Shown here one piece after another: positions 7,742 to 20,272 of a stretch of DNA of 64,000 nucleotides. Position 1 is the stretch's first letter. The number at the start of each line of letters is the position of its first letter. Under the pieces are notes generated by a model. The model saw only the letters and a program-made list of their open reading frames with translations, ran no database searches and was not told the origin of the DNA. The DNA is from Deinococcus seoulensis. GTDB lineage: Bacteria > Deinococcota > Deinococci > Deinococcales > Deinococcaceae. Position numbers and translations under genes: made by a program. The DNA lies in NCBI RefSeq assembly GCF_014648115.1, contig NZ_BMQM01000013.1:1-64000 (forward strand), given 5' to 3'.

Positions 7742-9471
7742 GCGCCCACCTCGCCCGCAGCAGGAACGGCCGCCGGGATGGTCAGGGTGACGGCCGTGCC
7801 CTCTCCCGGCGCGGACTCCACGCTCAGGGTGCCTCCGGCCCCGGCGGCCCGCTCACGCATGCTGCGCTGCCCCAGCGTGCCGCGCCCCTGCGCCTGCGGG
7901 TCGAAGCCGCGCCCGTCATCACGGACGGTCAGGGTCACGAGCGGGCCGTCCTGCACCAGCGACACCCACACCTGCGAGGCGCGGGCGTGCTTCACGACGT
8001 TGTGCAGCGCCTCCTGCGCCACGCGGTACGCGGCGGCCTGCACGTCCGGCGCGAGGTCCGGTTCGCGGCGCAACTCGGCGTGCACCTTCAGGCCGTGCCG
8101 GGCTTCCATGGCGTGCGCGTGCTGCGTCAGCGCGGCGATCAGGCCACCTTCCTCCAGCGCGTCGGGGCGCAGACTGAACAGCAGCGCCTTCATCTCGGAC
8201 ACGCCGCCCTCGGCCAGCCGGATGGTGTAATCCAGGCTCTGAAGCGTCCGGGCCGGATCGCGTTCCAGCGTGGCGCGCGCCGTCTTGGCCCCCAGCGTGA
8301 TCCCGTACAGCGCCTGCGCGACACTGTCATGCAGTTCGCGGGCCAGCCGGGCGCGTTCCTGCTCTCCGGCACGCGCTCCGGCCCGCTCGATCAACTGCGC
8401 GGCGTGCAGGGCCGTCCCCGCGTGATCGGCGATGCTCAGCAGGAACGCCAGTTCATCCGCGCCGGGCCGCACACCGGGACGGTAGCGGGCGCGCAGCGTG
8501 CCCCCCTCCAGCGTCCCGGCCGACGCGGGCAGCGACACGGGCAGCACCGCCAGCAACCCGCCGTCCGGCAGGGGCAGCACGTTCGCCTCGCCCGGCGACG
8601 GCCAGCACGGCGCCACTTCAGCGGGCGCGGCGCCCAGATCCGCCTGCGGGGTGGCGGCCCGCAGCGTGCCGTCCGGGGCGTACACCGCCACCTGTGCCGC
8701 CGTGCTGGCCGCCAGCGCCTGCGCGGTCAGGTCGCCCAGCGTGGCGGTCAGGTCGTCACCCAGCGCGACCCGCCCGGCGGCGCGGCGCAGGGCGATCACC
8801 TCGCGCCGCGCCGCCTCGTCACCCACGTCCAGGGTCAGCAGGGCCGCCGCCAGCCGGGTCCACATGCGGCCCATCAGGTTCAGGACACCCGCCGTGACGA
8901 TCAGCACACCCAGCCCGGCCAGCGTCAGGCCCGCCACGGCCACCGGGCCGGGCTGCACGGTCCACTCGTTCCACACGATCGGCACGACCGACCCCAACGC
9001 CCACGCCGGAGCGGACAGACCCATCAGGGCCACCACCAGCAGCGCCGCCAGCACCAGCCAGCACAGCGCCCCCAGCGGCAACTGCACCGCGTGGAACAGC
9101 AGCGTCCGGTACGTGACCGGGGACGCCAGTTGCGCGCCCAGCCACGCCAGCACCCCGGCGTACGAACCGGGCGCCGGACGGGTGAACGACACGCCCAGCA
9201 CGCCCGCCAGTCGCCGCTGCACGTCACCCAGCGCCCCCACCAGCCACACCGCCCCCACCAGCGCCGGAGCGCCGATCAGGACCGGCAGGGTCAGCAGGCC
9301 GCCCGCCACGACCACCGTCAGCAGCGCGGCCACCAGCGCGCCCGCCGGGAGGGTCAGCAGCACGTACGCCGCCGCGCGGTACGTGCCGGGGTCGGTCAGG
9401 TCACGCAGCGGCCCGCCACGCACCCCGCGTGACCCGCCCGGTTCCCGAACCGCTCCCATGACCTTCATCAT
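7738..9471 (-). CDS. NarL-type sensor histidine kinase
   Basis: This is a 577-residue membrane sensor kinase. The first about 240 residues contain around five to six hydrophobic segments of the putative sensor type found in actinobacterial and Deinococcus kinases. A GAF-like region follows (about 255-370). The HisKA_3 phospho-acceptor is in ARLARELHDSVAQALYG, and the HATPase domain shows AQEALHNVVKHARAS (N box) and VRDDGRGFDPQAQGRGTLGQ (G boxes). The first Met of the MMKVMG cluster at 9471 is chosen; an in-frame extension to 9576 lacks a plausible start context. It is the first gene of the kinase / DUF4097 / regulator operon. Confidence 0.88.
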   Translation of the reverse strand: MMKVMGAVREPGGSRGVRGGPLRDLTDPGTYRAAAYVLLTLPAGALVAALLTVVVAGGLLTLPVLIGAPALVGAVWLVGALGDVQRRLAGVLGVSFTRPAPGSYAGVLAWLGAQLASPVTYRTLLFHAVQLPLGALCWLVLAALLVVALMGLSAPAWALGSVVPIVWNEWTVQPGPVAVAGLTLAGLGVLIVTAGVLNLMGRMWTRLAAALLTLDVGDEAARREVIALRRAAGRVALGDDLTATLGDLTAQALAASTAAQVAVYAPDGTLRAATPQADLGAAPAEVAPCWPSPGEANVLPLPDGGLLAVLPVSLPASAGTLEGGTLRARYRPGVRPGADELAFLLSIADHAGTALHAAQLIERAGARAGEQERARLARELHDSVAQALYGITLGAKTARATLERDPARTLQSLDYTIRLAEGGVSEMKALLFSLRPDALEEGGLIAALTQHAHAMEARHGLKVHAELRREPDLAPDVQAAAYRVAQEALHNVVKHARASQVWVSLVQDGPLVTLTVRDDGRGFDPQAQGRGTLGQRSMRERAAGAGGTLSVESAPGEGTAVTLTIPAAVPAAGEVGA

Positions 9472-9594
9472 GCCGCCCAGCGTAGCGCCGCGCACCCCAC
9501 CCGCTCGTCCCACCAAAGGCGGACCCGGCCCGCACGCTGACAGCAGGCGGGCCGGTCCCCGTGAAGACCGGCCCACCCTGAAGACTGCTCCGTA

Positions 9595-10332
9595 TCAGCC
9601 GGGAATGCGGATCTTCTGCCCGACCTGAATCAGGTCCGGGTTGCTGATGTTGTTGTAATGCGCGATCTTCTTGTACTCGGCGGCGTTCCCGTAGTACTTC
9701 TGCGCGATGGCGCCCAGGGTGTCGCCGGACTTCACGGTGTACACGGTGTCGCCCGTGCTGGTGTCCTTCTCCTTGGCGAGTTCCTTCGCGCCGGCCGCGA
9801 CGCGCAGGCCGCTGGCGTCCACGGAGGCGACCCCATCGACTTCACGGGCGAGCTTCTCGGCGAGGCGCTGCTCGTGCTCGTTGTCCACCACGCCGCGCAG
9901 AATGACGCTCTTGCCGCTCTGCAGCACGTCGATGGGATCGTCGGCGAGTTCCACGTTGCCGCGCAGGGCCTTCAGGACAGCCTTGGCGATCCGGCTGCGG
10001 TCCTCCATCTCCTTGACCTCGGCGTCCAGCTTCGCGTCGGCCGGGCTCAGGTCGGGCGTGCTGACCGTCGCGGCCGGTGCGTCGGGCGCGGGCTGCACGG
10101 GCGCGCTGGCCTGCTGAAGGACAGTCACGCCGCTGGTATCCACGGTCTTCACGCCGCTGATGCCTTCGACCACGGCGCCGATCAGGCCCACGACCGGCTG
10201 ACGCGGCACCTCCCCGGTGACCGTGACGGTGCCACGGCTTTCACTCACATTGAGGCCCAGGGGGGCGAGAACGGGGTTTTCGTTGATGGCGTCCTTGACG
10301 CGGTCAGCGGTGCTCTTTCCAAATGGCCACAT
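9595..10332 (-). CDS. BON- and LysM-domain protein
   Basis: This 245-residue protein resembles E. coli YgaU/Kbp but carries two BON-like regions. They are at about 5-65 (VTVTGEVPRQPVVGLIGAVV) and about 115-175 (VELADDPIDVLQSGKSVILR). A C-terminal LysM follows at about 195-244 (YTVKSGDTLGAIAQKYYG, ending QVGQKIRIPG). A Pro/Ala-rich linker separates the BON parts. There is no signal peptide, as in YgaU, so it may be cytoplasmic or released. BON domains bind membranes or small ligands such as K+, and LysM binds peptidoglycan-type glycans. The start MWPFGKSTADRV follows TACGCT (10339-10344) by 6 nt. Confidence 0.85.
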   Translation of the reverse strand: MWPFGKSTADRVKDAINENPVLAPLGLNVSESRGTVTVTGEVPRQPVVGLIGAVVEGISGVKTVDTSGVTVLQQASAPVQPAPDAPAATVSTPDLSPADAKLDAEVKEMEDRSRIAKAVLKALRGNVELADDPIDVLQSGKSVILRGVVDNEHEQRLAEKLAREVDGVASVDASGLRVAAGAKELAKEKDTSTGDTVYTVKSGDTLGAIAQKYYGNAAEYKKIAHYNNISNPDLIQVGQKIRIPG

Positions 10333-10361
10333 GAGCCGAGCGTACACCGCCAGCAGCCGCT

Positions 10362-10381
10362 AACGTGAGATACCCCACGTT
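10362..10381. promoter_or_regulatory. inverted repeat upstream of BON-LysM gene
   Basis: AACGTG and CACGTT arms are separated by 8 nt. The left arm occupies the position expected for the -35 box of the minus-strand promoter whose -10 is at 10339-10344, so it may be an operator. Confidence 0.35.
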
Positions 10382-10446
10382 CCTTAAGGGCTGATCAGGA
10401 TTCCCTGAGGGGTCCTTCAAGGCCACCGCTCGGTCAGGGGGTTCTG

Positions 10447-11985
<1,539 letters not shown>

Positions 11986-11997
11986 CGGGAACCGGGC

Positions 11998-12474
<477 letters not shown>

Positions 12475-12507
12475 GTGCGGCGCAGTCTACCGCACGGCAG
12501 GCGCCGG

Positions 12508-12945
12508 TCACGCGCCGGGCGGGCCGGACAGCGAGGCCAGCACGTCGTCGGGCAGGCGGGCGGGGCGGTAGGCGTGATCGGTGGCGATGTGGCGCGTCTC
12601 GCCCGTGGCGAGCAGTTCGTCGCCGCGCCGGACCTCGTACGTGAACGTCAGGGTGCGGGAACGCACGGACGTGACGCGCGTCAGGACGTGCAGCGTGTCG
12701 TCGTAACGGGCGGCGCGGCGGTACTCGACGTTCAGGCCCGAGAGCATCAGGTAGTAACCGCGCGCCTCGACCTCCCGGTACGGCAGGCCCAGGGCGTTCA
12801 TCAGGTCCGTGCGGGCCACCTCGAACCACACCGGATACGTGGCGTGATGCGCGACGCCCATGGCGTCCGTCTCGGCGTAGCGCACGCGGATCACGGTCGG
12901 CCCGGTCAATGAAGGACCGACTGGAGGGCTGGCGGGCGCGGTCAC
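12508..12945 (-). CDS. YbgC/4HBT-family acyl-CoA thioesterase
   Basis: This is a 145-residue single hot-dog domain protein. The family signature is [22 protein letters not shown], with the catalytic Asp in ETDAMG and the HHA turn, as in YbgC and 4-hydroxybenzoyl-CoA thioesterases. The fold continues through [20 protein letters not shown] and [20 protein letters not shown]. It probably hydrolyses short- or medium-chain acyl-CoA in the cytoplasm. Its ATG overlaps the rbfA stop by 4 nt, so it is translated from the rbfA message. Confidence 0.85.
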   Translation of the reverse strand: MTAPASPPVGPSLTGPTVIRVRYAETDAMGVAHHATYPVWFEVARTDLMNALGLPYREVEARGYYLMLSGLNVEYRRAARYDDTLHVLTRVTSVRSRTLTFTYEVRRGDELLATGETRHIATDHAYRPARLPDDVLASLSGPPGA

Positions 12946-13229
12946 AGGATGGTGTCCGACACGGCGTGGAATTCCAGGGTGGGCGTGCGGCGCAGTTTCA
13001 CCTGATCCGCCACCTGCCGCTGAAGGTGCCCGCGCGCGCCGCGCAGCGCGTCGAGCAGGTCGTCCATGTCGCCGGTCATGGCGCTCACGTACACCCGCGC
13101 GATGCCGTAATCGCTGGTCAGGCTGACCCGTTCGACGGTCACGATCATGGGCACGCGCGGGTCCCGCAGGCCCGAGATGGCCTCGCTGAGCACGCGCGTC
13201 AGCTGCGACTGAAGTTGCTCGGGTTTCAT
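12942..13229 (-). CDS. rbfA: ribosome-binding factor A
   Basis: This is a 95-residue KH-like RbfA, needed for late 30S maturation and 5'-end processing of 16S rRNA. The segment [18 protein letters not shown] followed by [20 protein letters not shown] matches the family's first helix and strands. Length is near the usual 100-130 but lacks the longer C-terminal tail. The ATG at 13229 overlaps the stop of a 15-codon upstream reading frame, which itself sits behind a TACCAT -10 box. The thioesterase gene follows with a 4-nt overlap. Confidence 0.85.
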   Translation of the reverse strand: MKPEQLQSQLTRVLSEAISGLRDPRVPMIVTVERVSLTSDYGIARVYVSAMTGDMDDLLDALRGARGHLQRQVADQVKLRRTPTLEFHAVSDTIL

Positions 13230-13273
13230 GCGCGCACCGGAACGGAACGAGACTGGCAGGAGAAGGTCAACAT
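13226..13273 (-). CDS. 15-aa upstream ORF coupled to rbfA
   Basis: ATG at 13273 opens a 15-codon frame ([15 protein letters not shown]) whose TGA overlaps the rbfA ATG. TACCAT (13280-13285) lies 6 nt upstream, so the transcript should begin at this ATG, making this a leaderless mini-ORF that delivers ribosomes to rbfA. rbfA itself has no clear Shine-Dalgarno sequence. There is no homology to judge; the assignment rests on layout only. Confidence 0.4.
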   Translation of the reverse strand: MLTFSCQSRSVPVRA

Positions 13274-13620
13274 CCGCGCATGGTAAAGCATGCCCCGGCA
13301 GGCCCGCCGGAACGCCGTCACGCAGCGGCAGGCCCGAACGCAGGCCCGAACAGGCACGGCCCGCAGGCAGACAGGATGCGGGCATGGGTCCGGTCACTCC
13401 CACCGGGCGGGCAGGAGGAACACCCATGCGCCGCACCCCGACCCGCTCGCCGGTCCTCGTCTCCCTGACCGCCGCGCCGACTGTCCGCGCCCGCCGCCTG
13501 CCGCTGCTGGCCGGAAACGTCTTCTGTAACGCCATTCCTGCTCACCCCCTCCCAGCCTCCCCCCTCAAGGCGCAGGGGTAAACGAGAGGTAAGCGCTGCG
13601 TGTTCATCGCTGGTCTGCCC
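13274..13620. other. intergenic region upstream of rbfA
   Basis: No gene is seen. It contains the rbfA-side promoter near 13280 and GC-rich sequence with several overlapping non-conserved frames. A short C-rich stretch at 13541-13575 resembles other low-complexity intergenic runs in the window. Confidence 0.4.
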
Positions 13621-13623
13621 TGA

Positions 13624-13739
13624 AGTTTTATTTCGCTGACAACCCGGAACCCCACCGGGTTGCCAGCCCCACGTCCGGAACCCGTTTCTCTCCCGCTCGG
13701 ATTGAACGGCCTTCGCAGCCCATTCAGACGGAGTCCGTG
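13624..13739 (+). mobile_element. MITE-like element, copy B (left end eroded)
   Basis: The element is flanked by TGA at 13621-13623 and 13740-13742. The right end GGAGTCCGTG and the core CCCCACGTCCGGAACCCG are present; about 8 bp of the left end are missing. The first hairpin is GACAACCCGG / CCGGGTTGCC, differing from copies A and C on both arms in a pairing-preserving way. Confidence 0.7.
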
Positions 13740-13765
13740 TGACCCGACCAGACGATGCGGTCGGG

Positions 13766-15133
13766 TCAGCGCACGTAACGGCGGCCGGTGTAGTCCGTGA
13801 ACACCCCGATGCCGTAACTGACCTTGCGGACGCTGTCGATCACGGCTCGGCCGTTCCAGGCGATGCCGGTCGAGCTGCCCCCGTCGAGCAGCAGGGCGTC
13901 TTTCACGCCCAGGCGGGCCATGACGCGGCCCATCTCGGTGGTCGTGAGTTTCACCTGCGTGCTGACCAGCACCAGGTCGCGGTTCCCGATCAGGCCGACG
14001 GCGCTGCGGGCCGCCCGGCCGAACAGGGCCGGGTCGTGGAAGGCGTTGCTGTACCGGGTGTTCACCTGCCCGCCGCTGAGGATGCGGGGGCCGGTGGCGA
14101 TCACGGTTTCCATGCCGGCCCAGCTGCTGTCCAAGGGGCGGCCCAGGACGGGCGTGCTGCTGACACGGATGGACGCTCGGTTGTCGGGCGTGATGGCCAG
14201 CGCCATGGGAATGCGGCCCCAGGTGAGCAGGCGGCCCTGCATGACGATGTCCCCGGCGGGCGCGTACGTCTGCGTGTGAAAGTAACTGCCGTTGATCACG
14301 ACTTTCGCGCCGCTGCTGCGGGCCAGCTGACTGACGCGCGCGCCGGTCCCGAACGCCACGCGGGAACTGGCGAGGACCGGCGCGATCAGCGTGTTGCGGT
14401 GGCGCAGGTCCACGTTGGCGATCTCGACGGGTACGTTCAGGGGCGTCAGGCGTTTGAAGGTCACGGCCTTGTTGATGGGCCGGGGCGGGATGGGCACCGG
14501 CACGCGCGACGGGACCAGCATCTTGCGGCCCGGCACGATCAGTCGCGCGGTGTTCAGGCCGTTCAGGCGGCGCAGTTCGTCCACGCTCAGGCGGTAGCGG
14601 GCGGCCAGGACGGCGGCCGTGTCGGTGGCGGTCACGCGCACGTAGCGGTACACGGTGCGGACCTCCGAGGTCGGGGGGCGGGTGGGAGCGGCCCGCCGGG
14701 GCGGGATCTTCAGGATCTGCCCGACCTGGATGGCGCTGCCTGTCAGGCTGTTCCCGGCTTTCAGGGCGGCGACGGTCACGCCGTAGCGGCGCGCGATCAG
14801 GCTGAGGGTGTCGCCTTTCTTCACGGTGTGCCGCTGGGCGGGCGCGGCCTGGGCGGAAGCGCTTCCGCTTATGCGGAGCACCTGCCCGGCGCGGATCAGG
14901 TCGCCTTTCAGGCCGTTCAGGGCGCGTAACTGGTTCACGCTGACGCCGCTGCGCTGCGCGATCAGGAAGAGGGTGTCGCCGGATTTCACGGTGACGGTGG
15001 CAGGGGTGGGCGCAGCACGGGCCACGCCGGTCAGGGTCAGGCCAGCCAGAGTCAGGCCGGTCAGGGTCAGGCCAGCCACGGTCGGGCCAGCTACGCTGCC
15101 GAGCGTCAGGAGGGTCAGGAAAAGTCGGCGCAT
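13766..15133 (-). CDS. LysM-repeat phosphodiester glycosidase (NAGPA domain)
   Basis: This is a 455-residue exported protein. The signal peptide (MRRLFLTLLTLGSVAG) runs into an odd LTLTGLTLAGLTLTG repeat. Three LysM modules follow: VKSGDTLFLIAQRSGVS, VKKGDTLSLIARRYGVT, and a more divergent third around ATDTAAVLAARYRLSVDEL. The C-terminal half is a phosphodiester glycosidase/NAGPA domain, with VVINGSYFHTQTYAPAGDI and the conserved LLLDGGSSTGIAWNG. These enzymes hydrolyse sugar-1-phosphate diesters, so a role in cell-wall or capsule glycan turnover is likely. The ATG at 15133 is chosen because the signal peptide begins there, not at 15319. Confidence 0.87.
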   Translation of the reverse strand: MRRLFLTLLTLGSVAGPTVAGLTLTGLTLAGLTLTGVARAAPTPATVTVKSGDTLFLIAQRSGVSVNQLRALNGLKGDLIRAGQVLRISGSASAQAAPAQRHTVKKGDTLSLIARRYGVTVAALKAGNSLTGSAIQVGQILKIPPRRAAPTRPPTSEVRTVYRYVRVTATDTAAVLAARYRLSVDELRRLNGLNTARLIVPGRKMLVPSRVPVPIPPRPINKAVTFKRLTPLNVPVEIANVDLRHRNTLIAPVLASSRVAFGTGARVSQLARSSGAKVVINGSYFHTQTYAPAGDIVMQGRLLTWGRIPMALAITPDNRASIRVSSTPVLGRPLDSSWAGMETVIATGPRILSGGQVNTRYSNAFHDPALFGRAARSAVGLIGNRDLVLVSTQVKLTTTEMGRVMARLGVKDALLLDGGSSTGIAWNGRAVIDSVRKVSYGIGVFTDYTGRRYVR

Positions 15134-15331
15134 GGGGTCACACCTGACCACAGCGGGAGCGGGCGCGTGTGAACGGCCCCTGACGCGAAGTTCATGTGCG
15201 CCGGTCAGTTCACTGGGGTCTGTGGCGCTGCACGGAACGCCACGGTCATTCTGGCGGGAGTCCGTCATGCCTCTACCCTGCCACGCGCACTCTGCCACGC
15301 GTCTGACCGTGGCAGACAACCCCGCCCGGCC

Positions 15332-15373
15332 TCAGGTACCGGGGGTCAGGTGCCGGGGGTCAGGTGCCGGGCG
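15332..15373. repeat. 14-bp tandem repeat, three copies
   Basis: Three units of TCAGGTRCCGGGGG (last unit GGGCG) cover the stop codon and 3' flank of the membrane-protein gene at 15360-15842. Each unit carries a TGA on the minus strand. Confidence 0.7.
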
Positions 15374-15842
15374 TACTGCCGGGGAACACCGCGACCCGCC
15401 CGATCATGTACGCGCAGCCGTACAGGAACAGCGTGGCGACCGGCAGGAAGCGCAGGCCCACGCGGTGCTCGATCAGGCGGCCGCGGACCAGGACTTCGAT
15501 CACGTACAGGCTGATGACGCACAGGCCCGCGTACATCCAGTGCTCCCAGTCGCGGCTGGGGTCGGTCGGGTAGTTGTACTTGCTCAGGCCGCCGCCGACG
15601 TCGGTGGCGCTCGGGACTTTCGCGCCGCCCAGCGCCAGAATCACGCCCGTCACGGCCGGCAGGAGCGTCAGTACCCACGTGACCCGTAACCAGAGCATGA
15701 ATCCCGCACCGGTCCGCATTTTCACGGCGGGCGCGATACTCCACACGAACAGAATCAGGGTCGCCAGTGCGTACGGGGTGGGAAACAGCAGGGCGAGGCC
15801 ACTGGGGAACTGATACCCGTGAATCAGGCGAAGGAACTCCAT
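15360..15842 (-). CDS. predicted four-helix membrane protein
   Basis: This 160-residue integral membrane protein is not assigned to a family. Hydrophobic segments lie at about 14-36 (GLALLFPTPYALATLILFVW), 48-70 (LWLRVTWVLTLLPAVTGVIL), 102-122 (WMYAGLCVISLYVIEVLV) and 132-152 (FLPVATLFLYGCAYMIGRV). A charged loop with YNYPTDPSRDWEHW lies between the second and third. The start at 15842 follows TACGCT by 6 nt. The 3' end has a triplicated 14-bp unit, so the last residues (PGT) are the product of a local duplication. Confidence 0.7.
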   Translation of the reverse strand: MEFLRLIHGYQFPSGLALLFPTPYALATLILFVWSIAPAVKMRTGAGFMLWLRVTWVLTLLPAVTGVILALGGAKVPSATDVGGGLSKYNYPTDPSRDWEHWMYAGLCVISLYVIEVLVRGRLIEHRVGLRFLPVATLFLYGCAYMIGRVAVFPGSTPGT

Positions 15843-15884
15843 ACGCGCAGCGTAGCGCGCCGCTCAGGGGGTGCGTGAGGATGG

Positions 15885-17906
15885 TCAGTTCAGGAAGTCC
15901 ACGACGGCGTGCGGGGGCAGGGGGGTGCCGGGCGTGAGGACGGTGTTCTCGCCCGCGACGCGCAGTTGCAGGGTGTCGGGCACGCGGTGCAGCAGCAGGT
16001 CGCGGCCGCTGAGGCTGAGGCTCAGGCCTTCCAGGGCGGGGGCGTGCAGGGCCGCGCCGAGGTCCGTGATGGGCGCGTGGACGCGCAGGGCGTGCTCGCC
16101 GTACGGGCCGCGCACGTGCAGGACGGAACCTCGGCTGTGCAGGGCCAGCGGGAGGCCCAGTCCGGCGAGGCTGCCGAGGGTGGGGTGGGGCGCGCGGGCG
16201 CGGCGGGCGACGGCCACGCCGAGCAGCGTGCCGGGGCGGACCACGTCGGCGGGTTGCAGCAGGCGGGCGCCCTGGCTGACTTCCAGGTCGGTGGGGATGC
16301 GCAGGATGCGCAGGCCGTCGCGGTGCTGTTCGGCGCGCAGGCCGCTCAGGTGCGGTACGCGGGCCATCTGGCCCAGGTCGAAGGGTCCGCCGAGGGGTGT
16401 GGGGATGCTGCTGACCTCGCCGTCCGCGCCGACCAGCGAGATGGTGCGGTCGTCGCGGTACTCGAGGCCCTCGACGGGTGTGGGGGCGGTCGGGCGGGCG
16501 GGGCGCGGGGCGGGGGCGGCGCGGTGGGGGCGGGCGCGCCAGCCGAGCAGCAGCGCGGCGGCCAGGGCCAGTCCGGTGATCCAGACCAGGATGGGCCGCG
16601 TCGGTCGGTCGGGCGCGGGTGGGGTGGCGGTGGGCGAGGTGGGCACGGGTGGTGTGGCGGGGGCGGGTGGCAGGCGGCCGCCGGGCGCGCCGGTCACGTC
16701 GGGCAGGGGGTGGGGCGGCAGGCCCGGAATGGACAGGACCGGGGTGACGGTCTGTCCGGCGTTCAGGCCGTCGCCGGTCAGCTGGACGGCCAGTTCGCGG
16801 CCTCCGGGCTGGGTGTGCAGTTGCGCGCGCAGGCCAGCCGCGCCGCTCAGGGTCACCTGGTCCAGCCTCAGGCCGGGGGGCGTGCGGTAGCGCAGGATCA
16901 CGTCCTCTCCGGCTTTCAGGGTGCGGTCCGCGCCGGGGTTCAGCCACCGCAGGGGGGGCTGGGTGTTCAGGCGCAGCAGCACCTGCCGGGGCCGGGGGGC
17001 CACGCGGTCCGGGCCGGTCACGGGCGGGGCGCACAGCAGGGCCGCGCCGCTGCGGGCGGGCAGGTTCAGGAGCCTCAGCTGGCCGCCCGTGACGGGTGGG
17101 TCGTTCAGGCGCAGGCGGGAGGCGCCGGTGCCTGGGGTGAGGGTCAGGGGCGTGGTGTCCGGGAAGGGGCTGGGCGCGGCGTCCGGGTCGGTGATGGTCA
17201 GCAGCCCGCCTTCCAGGCCGGGGGCGTCCAGGGTGGGGGGCGTGCCGACCGGGAGGGTCAGGCCGCTGGCGTAGGCGCTGGCCTGAAGGGCGGCGCGGGC
17301 GTCGGCGGGGATGTCGGTGCCGAGCGCCACGTAGTACAGCCGGTCCAGCGGGCCGCGTGCGCGGAAGGCGTCCAGGGCGGCGCTGGCGGTCACGGCGGGC
17401 CGGGCGGTGTCGTTGTCGATGCCGTCGGTCAGGACGAACACGGTGGTCAGGGGGGCGGCCTCACCGGTGGTGGCGCGGCCGGGTTCGGCGTTCAGGGGGG
17501 TCAGGGCCGCCTGGAGGCTGCGGTACAGGTGGGTGTTGCTGCCGTCGGCTTTCAGGGCGCCGAGCGCGGCTGTCCAGGCGGGGTTGCGGGCGGGCTGCTC
17601 GAAGTGCGCGCGGCTGCGCAGTCCGGCGTCGAAGGTTAGGAGTTCGGCCTCGTCGGGCTGGTGGGTCTGCACGTAGCGGTCGATGCTGCTGCGCACGCGG
17701 CTGAAGATGTCGGCGCGGCCGTCCCCGATGCCGCGCATGCTGCCGCTGGTGTCGAGGATGAACACGCTGCGGGTGCGGGTGGGCAGGGGCGTGCCGGGCA
17801 GGGCGCAGGCGCTGGGTGGGGGCGCGGCCGGGCCGGGGGCCGTGTCCTGCGCGGCTGCGGCGGGGCTCAGCAGCAGGAGGCTGGTCATCAGGTGGGCGCG
17901 GTGCAT
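15885..17906 (-). CDS. exported von Willebrand factor A domain protein
   Basis: This is a 673-residue protein. After a signal peptide (MTSLLLLSPAAAAQD) comes a VWA domain from about 45 to 230. Its metal-ion-dependent adhesion site is intact: FILDTSGSMRG (DxSxS), a Thr loop near GSNTHLY, and VFVLTDGIDND. A beta-rich middle part leads to one transmembrane helix around 455-475 (VWITGLALAAALLLGWRAR). The cytoplasmic C-terminus, of about 200 residues, has repeated short strands (TLQLRVAGENTVLTPGTPLP). The architecture suggests a surface sensor or adhesion protein of BatA type. It is divergent from gyrB. The start at 17906 is where the signal peptide begins. Confidence 0.8.
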   Translation of the reverse strand: MHRAHLMTSLLLLSPAAAAQDTAPGPAAPPPSACALPGTPLPTRTRSVFILDTSGSMRGIGDGRADIFSRVRSSIDRYVQTHQPDEAELLTFDAGLRSRAHFEQPARNPAWTAALGALKADGSNTHLYRSLQAALTPLNAEPGRATTGEAAPLTTVFVLTDGIDNDTARPAVTASAALDAFRARGPLDRLYYVALGTDIPADARAALQASAYASGLTLPVGTPPTLDAPGLEGGLLTITDPDAAPSPFPDTTPLTLTPGTGASRLRLNDPPVTGGQLRLLNLPARSGAALLCAPPVTGPDRVAPRPRQVLLRLNTQPPLRWLNPGADRTLKAGEDVILRYRTPPGLRLDQVTLSGAAGLRAQLHTQPGGRELAVQLTGDGLNAGQTVTPVLSIPGLPPHPLPDVTGAPGGRLPPAPATPPVPTSPTATPPAPDRPTRPILVWITGLALAAALLLGWRARPHRAAPAPRPARPTAPTPVEGLEYRDDRTISLVGADGEVSSIPTPLGGPFDLGQMARVPHLSGLRAEQHRDGLRILRIPTDLEVSQGARLLQPADVVRPGTLLGVAVARRARAPHPTLGSLAGLGLPLALHSRGSVLHVRGPYGEHALRVHAPITDLGAALHAPALEGLSLSLSGRDLLLHRVPDTLQLRVAGENTVLTPGTPLPPHAVVDFLN

Positions 17907-18050
17907 CGGGCTTCTATTCTGCGGTCTGGGAGGCCGGGTGTGGGCGCAGCGTGGCGGTGCGGGCGTGGGCGCGTCTGTGCGCTGTGGGTTCCGGCGCGGC
18001 CCAGACGGTGTTTCTGGCAGGTGGGGCAGCGGCACGAGTTGCCCGGCGTA

Positions 18051-18067
18051 TTACGCTATATACGTAT
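18051..18067. promoter_or_regulatory. radiation/desiccation response motif candidate (RDRM)
   Basis: TTACGCTATATACGTAT is a 17-bp near-palindrome located 4 bp upstream of the gyrB -35 box. It resembles the RDRM of Deinococcus (TTATG-N7-CATAA type), the operator of repressor DdrO, which is inactivated by the metalloprotease PprI/IrrE. gyrB is among the genes reported to carry such a motif in Deinococcus. An overlapping perfect palindrome TATATACGTATATA is at 18057-18070. Confidence 0.6.
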
Positions 18068-18071
18068 ATAT

Positions 18072-20209
<2,138 letters not shown>

Positions 20210-20221
20210 AGCACCAGTACC

Positions 20222-20268
20222 ACAAAGGGGATTCGAGCATCGACACGCTCGAATCCCCTTTTCTGTGG
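20222..20268. terminator. bidirectional terminator after gyrB
   Basis: A 15-bp perfect stem (AAAGGGGATTCGAGC / GCTCGAATCCCCTTT) has an 8-nt loop and a T-run on the plus strand and an A-run mirror on the other. It also serves the convergent regulator gene. Confidence 0.85.
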
Positions 20269-20272
20269 CGGT

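Noticed and set aside
13541..13575. C-rich intergenic stretch resembling 61690-61745
   Set aside because: The similarity is low-complexity only and there is no shared end or length.
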